The notes beneath the pieces are model-generated. The model made no database searches, was not told the DNA's origin, and worked only from the letters and a program-made list of their open reading frames with translations. From Verpa conica (taxonomy: Eukaryota > Ascomycota > Pezizomycetes > Pezizales > Morchellaceae), in assembly GCA_033030425.1 (NCBI GenBank), contig JAUFSD010000010.1:558001-622000 (forward strand): a stretch of DNA of 64,000 nt, written 5' to 3'. The position numbers were made by a program, and so were the translations under genes. Below are positions 59,038 through 64,000 of the stretch, piece after piece. How positions within the stretch are numbered: the stretch's first letter is position 1; the number at the start of each line of letters is the position of its first letter.

Positions 59038-62000
59038 ACGAGTTTAACGAAAATGATGATTATGAGGGTGGTATGAACGAGGGTGGGTGATTTTATGGGT
59101 TCTCTTTTATCAGGTTTTGGGGGGTTATGAGATTGATATCCTTTGTTATCTTTATGTTGTTTTCTCAGGTTAAATGAGACTTTATGTTATCTATTGGTTG
59201 CTTTTGTGATGCGTATATCATGCTGTGATGGGTTTGTATTTTTTTTCCTTTCGGCTTATGGTCTTACGGGTGGGGTTATTTCCTTATGAAACTGGCAGGG
59301 GAGAAAAAGGTAGGTTGGTCAGATGGAAGGTTAGATCACATAGTTATAGCAATAGGATGAAACACGAGTTTATAAAACTCTATGTTTTATGTATCAATTG
59401 GACCTTACTTTGGAATACCATGAGAAGTTATCGTGCGAGTGACTTTATATGAACTCCGGTAGGCTCTTACCAGGGGCAGGAAAATCATTGTTAAAGAACA
59501 TTGACTAGGGTGATACCTGGTAGAATAACCATGGCTTGCTTAGTTGTAGTAATCTAGCTAGTGCTCAATTGTCTTAAACGAGATGAAAGGTTTATTTTCT
59601 GTGGTACGGGTGCAGTAACATTTGTTGTGAGTACTTAGTCAGTGAATGCCAATAGTCACTGCTACTGCCTCCCATCACCCACGACCCAGCCTACCCATCT
59701 ACGAGTATATGGTACTAGTCTGCAGGTTATGTTAATATTATACCCTCTATACCCCGCCTAGTGCTTTTTCCTGGAGCGCTCACGCTCTAAACTTAAAAAC
59801 ACATTAAAATAGCGTGTTACGGTGCGTTGTGAGAGGGGAAGTTAGGTTTAGCCCTTCACCCTAAAACCTAGCTCGTTTTGACATACTCTTAGGTAAAACA
59901 CCGATTCTATAAAACTAGAGGGTGTCAAGAGTGAATTACCAGGAACGAAACAAGATACTACCGAGAGATATAAAAAATTTTCTACAGAGTGTGAAATGCT
60001 TGCTGTCAAGAACGAAGCACTGACACCAAATGTCGAGTCTAAACCAAGCACTACCGGGAACAAAACGCCTTTGACGCCTGAGTTGAGGAGCTTTACTAGT
60101 GCCCCATGCTGGCACTATGATACTGCGCCAGAGACTCTTCTCGAATATGAGCCGGGGGAAACCAGTAAGAGGGGTTCAAGATGAATATTGAAAATATCTT
60201 TGTTTAGTAAGAAGCTTTGGGTATTAAAATTCTGTCATGTGCTACTATTAGTTGGCTAGGAAGAAAAAAAATACTTCTGTAATAGTTAATATATAAAAAT
60301 TTAGAACCATAATAAAAGAATACTATTGTTAGAGACTACAGTTTTTATTTGCTTGAAATTATCTAGACAGTGTGATCGGCTCTCACAGCCACACTAGGCA
60401 GTAGAAAAGAAGTAAATTTTATGTGTTACGGTAAATTGTATCATGTGATGCGGCTATAAATCTTCTGCGCGCAACCGTTGAACGCTAGAGCTTCTCCCGA
60501 GTATAACGCTGGGATTCAGTGAATTGGTCTAAAACCCACCTGGTCAGTTTTCGGCTCCAGGAGCTAACTCCGGGAAGCCTCCCTTACATCATTCCCCTTT
60601 ATCATCTTTTATAGCCCTATCCTCGTCAGAACTCCTCCTCAACCTCTACAGTATTCTGTATCTATCCGTCTAGGCTACAGCTTCTTCCCGAAAACCTCTT
60701 CTATTATTCATCTAGCTATGGCTTGGGGGTTCCTTTGATGGCTCTTTGTATGATTCGGGTCATTCAACTTTGCCTGCGCAGCTGCGCAGCCTTGGTGGGA
60801 CTATGATGGGAATCACAGCGCCTGTGATCTTCCTGCGTTCACTTCTACCCATTATCCTCTTAACTTCCAAGGTATTCGGCGTCACTATGTGGTGCGTAAG
60901 GTTTGAATTTTTAGCCGTACCAGGCACAAAGTGTATCGCCAAGACTGTATTTAGTCGGAAGGATTGTGTATTGAGGTGTATTTTATATCATGGTATATGT
61001 TCTTGCTCTCACCTATCTATAGCCACTTGCTAACTATCTTTCATAGACCGTATCAGAGCATCTAATTATCTGATGTCTTGAAAGAGAATTCATCAAACGC
61101 TATATATTGCAGAAGGTTTTTGATTCTCAAGTCTCACACATAACGTTCTCGACTATGATACTACCTCTCGCGGAAGTATTTTAACTCTGTTCGGGCGCAT
61201 CAAGGCTGGGCAATATTAAACTAGAAAAGGGGGACAGGAGAGGAGTTGGAAGATGGTAAGGACACTTTTGTGGCATAGAATTCAGTGAAGAGTAACAAAC
61301 GTCAATAGGAAGAGCTAGCACTACAAAAGCATTAAGGCGTGTATATTATGATACGGCCTCGGGTGTCCGTCTAAATTCGAAGGCTATGGGTTCGGGGATA
61401 TCACCGCCTTCTTTGGCGCCTTATCCTCCAGCCTCTGACATTGGATCGCTGAATCACCTTACCAGAACGACAAAGATAATCTATTGGGTAATTTACCGAT
61501 ATAACGAACTTGCAGTACCGGCGCTATGATCAATGTAAATGTGACATTGAATAAATTCCATTGTAAGGGCGGCCTCTCAACCTATCTTACAGGTCAATTC
61601 ATTACATGATTCTTTACGGCGGGTTCCAGTGCTGGGCTCGCGTGGAGTCCACGCAACAAACCTCATCTCAATTCTACGAGACTTTACTGAATACATATGA
61701 CCTTTCGCCTCACATCTTTTCTGTCTAAATGCTCTCCTAGGTCACGCATACGGACTCGACTAGAGAGGTCATTGTTCGCCAGGATATCAAGGACCCTCAT
61801 CCGCTGTTATTCATTCTTGGTCCCACTAAGGGCCTATCATCACTTTTTTCTTTCTAGCTGCAGGGGGAAGAGATGATGCTAACAGTAATTGGATAATAAT
61901 GCTTGAAGCGATTCAGTCTAAAATGGGCACATTTATGAAGAACACCCGACCGGTGACACCTTAATACTATAACTAGTAACGCTATTGCTCTCGTCATACA

Positions 62001-64000
62001 TTTCAATTGGACAGACAAGGCGTTACATATCTTAAAGCTCTATCTATATGCGGTATGGGTGATGCCACCCCACAATCACATGTTTAGCAATGTTTCAATC
62101 CCTACCTTGCACCCGGTAGGTTATATTATCGTGCGTCCTTGGGCTTATCTAAGCTTCAATTTTTCTTTTTATCTAATCAGAGCTTTTCAAGGGAGCATTT
62201 AGGAGTAGCGGCATTCAGGAATAGCGACATTCAATTATTACGTCATATTGATTACACTACATTATCTTCAACCCCAGCACAACCCACGCTTTACATAACC
62301 CCAATTTCGGTGAGATCTAGCGGGTAGATCTTGTATCTGGATTGGTTTATATACTAAAGAGGGTCAATCTCTTGAAAGATATGGATAAGAGGAAGAATAT
62401 TACTTTATCGTCCTGTCTTTCACCACCCTGGTCCACCATATTCCCTTTTTTACAGATTTTCTCTGTTCTATCTATCTCTTCTCACATTCGATTCCCTGTT
62501 ATCATACATATTTATGTGACTCTTGACTATCCCCCGAAGTTACTCGGCATCGTGGCTAAGCAAGCCTCGGTCTGCCTTTAAGGCGGCGATTTTTAGCTCT
62601 AGATCATTTATTCTGACTTTTATAGCTTCAGCTGTCATTTAGCGGTTGTGTTGAATTGTTTGAGTTATCTCGAGGGCTACACGAATAGCTATCTGGGAAG
62701 GTGGATGACTGGTAAATAACCCAGAGGGGAAAGAGGGCTGCTACAGCAGTTTTTTTCAGAGCAACTACTGGATAAGAGACACTTATTTGACGGAATCTCG
62801 GGCGGAAGGTTGCGATTTTGGAGGTGCGGGGGTACCCTGAAACAAGTAGGGAACTAATACTTCAGTTTACTCCGCATCACCCGGAATCACTCGGTATTAG
62901 TAACCAATATTGTCTCACTTTGGAACTAGTGTGGACGCCGACTTCCTAGTATTTTCTAGCCTTAAAAACACCCATCAAAAATTCGGTAAACTCTAGGCTT
63001 ATCATTAATACTGGCCTATATCGGTTCTTCTTATATCACCCACCAAAAACACACTAGAGGAATACAAAAGGCTAGCAAAAGAGGAGACAGAGGCTATCTA
63101 GGGCAAGCCGTTTTAATTCAGTGCATGAGTCTACCAAGATTCCATACAGAGGAATACAAAAGAGCGCCTGGTTAGGCGTTAGTATTGAGTGAGAAATTAG
63201 GACAGGAGCTGCTGGCATGAAAATATTCACTCCCCCCATGAATACTGAGCACCTCCAATAAAGGGTAAAAGGACTGGGTGAATAGAGACTGGGAGGTATC
63301 CCACACTCACCACTTTGGCGAGCAGCGTTAGACTGAATTCCTACCTATCTCACATCGAAGTAGGGGTTTGTCTAGGTTTCAACTGTAGTGGGGTAACCGG
63401 GGACGGAAATGGTAACAGGTTGTACAGCCGTGATTAGTGGCTAAAAGAGTCATGAAACACCTAAACCGAATATCAAAATTCTATAATTTTGTTTGATACG
63501 AGAGTCTCCATATCATATCAGCTGGCAGCTATTAGGTGGGGAATTCACTTACGCGTCCTCTACTCTCTGTGGGCCTCCAGAAACTTAAAATACCGGATTA
63601 TGCACCCCTTTTTGGCGCCCCCTCAAACACAGAGATAAGTTTGAACACCGAGTACATTGACTTATTCACATATTCACTAAGAAATCGAGTGCGCTGGTAC
63701 CTCTTATATCAATTTTGCCGATAAAAGAACTATGTACATCACTAGAGCGATTTGATCTAGCTATAGATCATGTTCTCGCTAGAAACTTTGGGACTCTTGG
63801 TATTTCTTTTAGCTTGGACCTTCGGAAACGTATTCAAGCCCTAGAGGCCTTTTTAAGAGCGATCCTCTTGAACTATGATATCTGACTGGTCTAAAATTTC
63901 GTAAGACCCCGGCCCAGGTGGATAAGTCTACGCCAAGTATATATTTTTTTACCTGGGAATCTGGAAGATAAACGTTTCAGGTACAGACAATCTATTATCG
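59038..64000. other. Intergenic, no gene recognised
   Basis: Nearly 5 kb with short frames only. A 95-codon open stretch at about 59897-60184 (+) has balanced composition (KSELPGTKQDTTERYKKF) but no start codon at its beginning and no family I recognise; it may be an exon or a relic. No tRNA, rRNA or terminal repeat was recognised. Confidence 0.35.

Noticed and set aside
60746..61033. 95-codon frame with a hydrophobic segment
   Set aside because: Late Cys-rich part and surroundings look random; no family or splice signals to support it.

Overview
The window looks like nuclear DNA of a filamentous ascomycete, probably Pezizomycotina; a Pezizomycetes/truffle-like placement is only a guess. Support: short GT-AG introns (46-160 nt), many with a CTAAC/CTAAT branch point just before the acceptor; long, transposon-littered intergenic DNA; and fungal forms of two housekeeping genes, a CCDC47/DUF1682 ER protein and the TRAPP subunit Trs20/sedlin.

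From about 2.8 to 51.7 kb lies a tandem cluster of eight paralogous loci, all on the + strand, each a protein kinase joined to a long C-terminal ankyrin-repeat array. They are at 2864-8089 (A1), 10143-13466 (A2, broken), 14809-18793 (A3), 19420-23013 (A4), 24899-29852 (A5), 32394-36112 (A6, broken by an insertion), 44552-48213 (A7) and 49063-51722 (A8). All share one gene structure: exon 1 holds a short conserved leader, the glycine loop, the ATP-binding Lys and helix C; exon 2 runs from there to the catalytic HRDLKP; exon 3 starts at the catalytic Asn, carries DFG, APE and the rest of the kinase, and then the whole ankyrin array uninterrupted. Both introns are phase 0 at the same protein positions in every copy. 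Array length varies from about 7 to about 37 units. In A1 the units are almost identical at DNA level except at a few surface positions, and carry higher-order duplications. This resembles the high-internal-conservation repeats of fungal NLR-type non-self recognition genes, with a kinase in the place of a NACHT/NB-ARC module. I propose the cluster as a candidate self/non-self or immune-like receptor family; this is inference.

Between the genes is transposon debris: nested TA-flanked pogo/mariner-like MITEs (1.3-2.3 kb), a solo-LTR candidate just upstream of A5, a 274-bp insertion inside A6, a hAT-type MITE with a perfect 8-bp target duplication just after A6, an LTR-like segment and tandem repeats (36.4-37.8 kb), a mutated integrase-core pseudogene in AT-rich DNA (37.8-38.4 kb), and a very large inverted repeat (arms of about 1.8 kb, 40.1-43.9 kb).

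From 52 kb rightwards the window changes to single-copy genes: the CCDC47-like gene (minus), Trs20/sedlin (plus, three exons), a small minus-strand ORF, and a single-pass membrane protein gene (plus). I recognise nothing in the last 5 kb. I computed no alignments or database searches; identities given are by eye.
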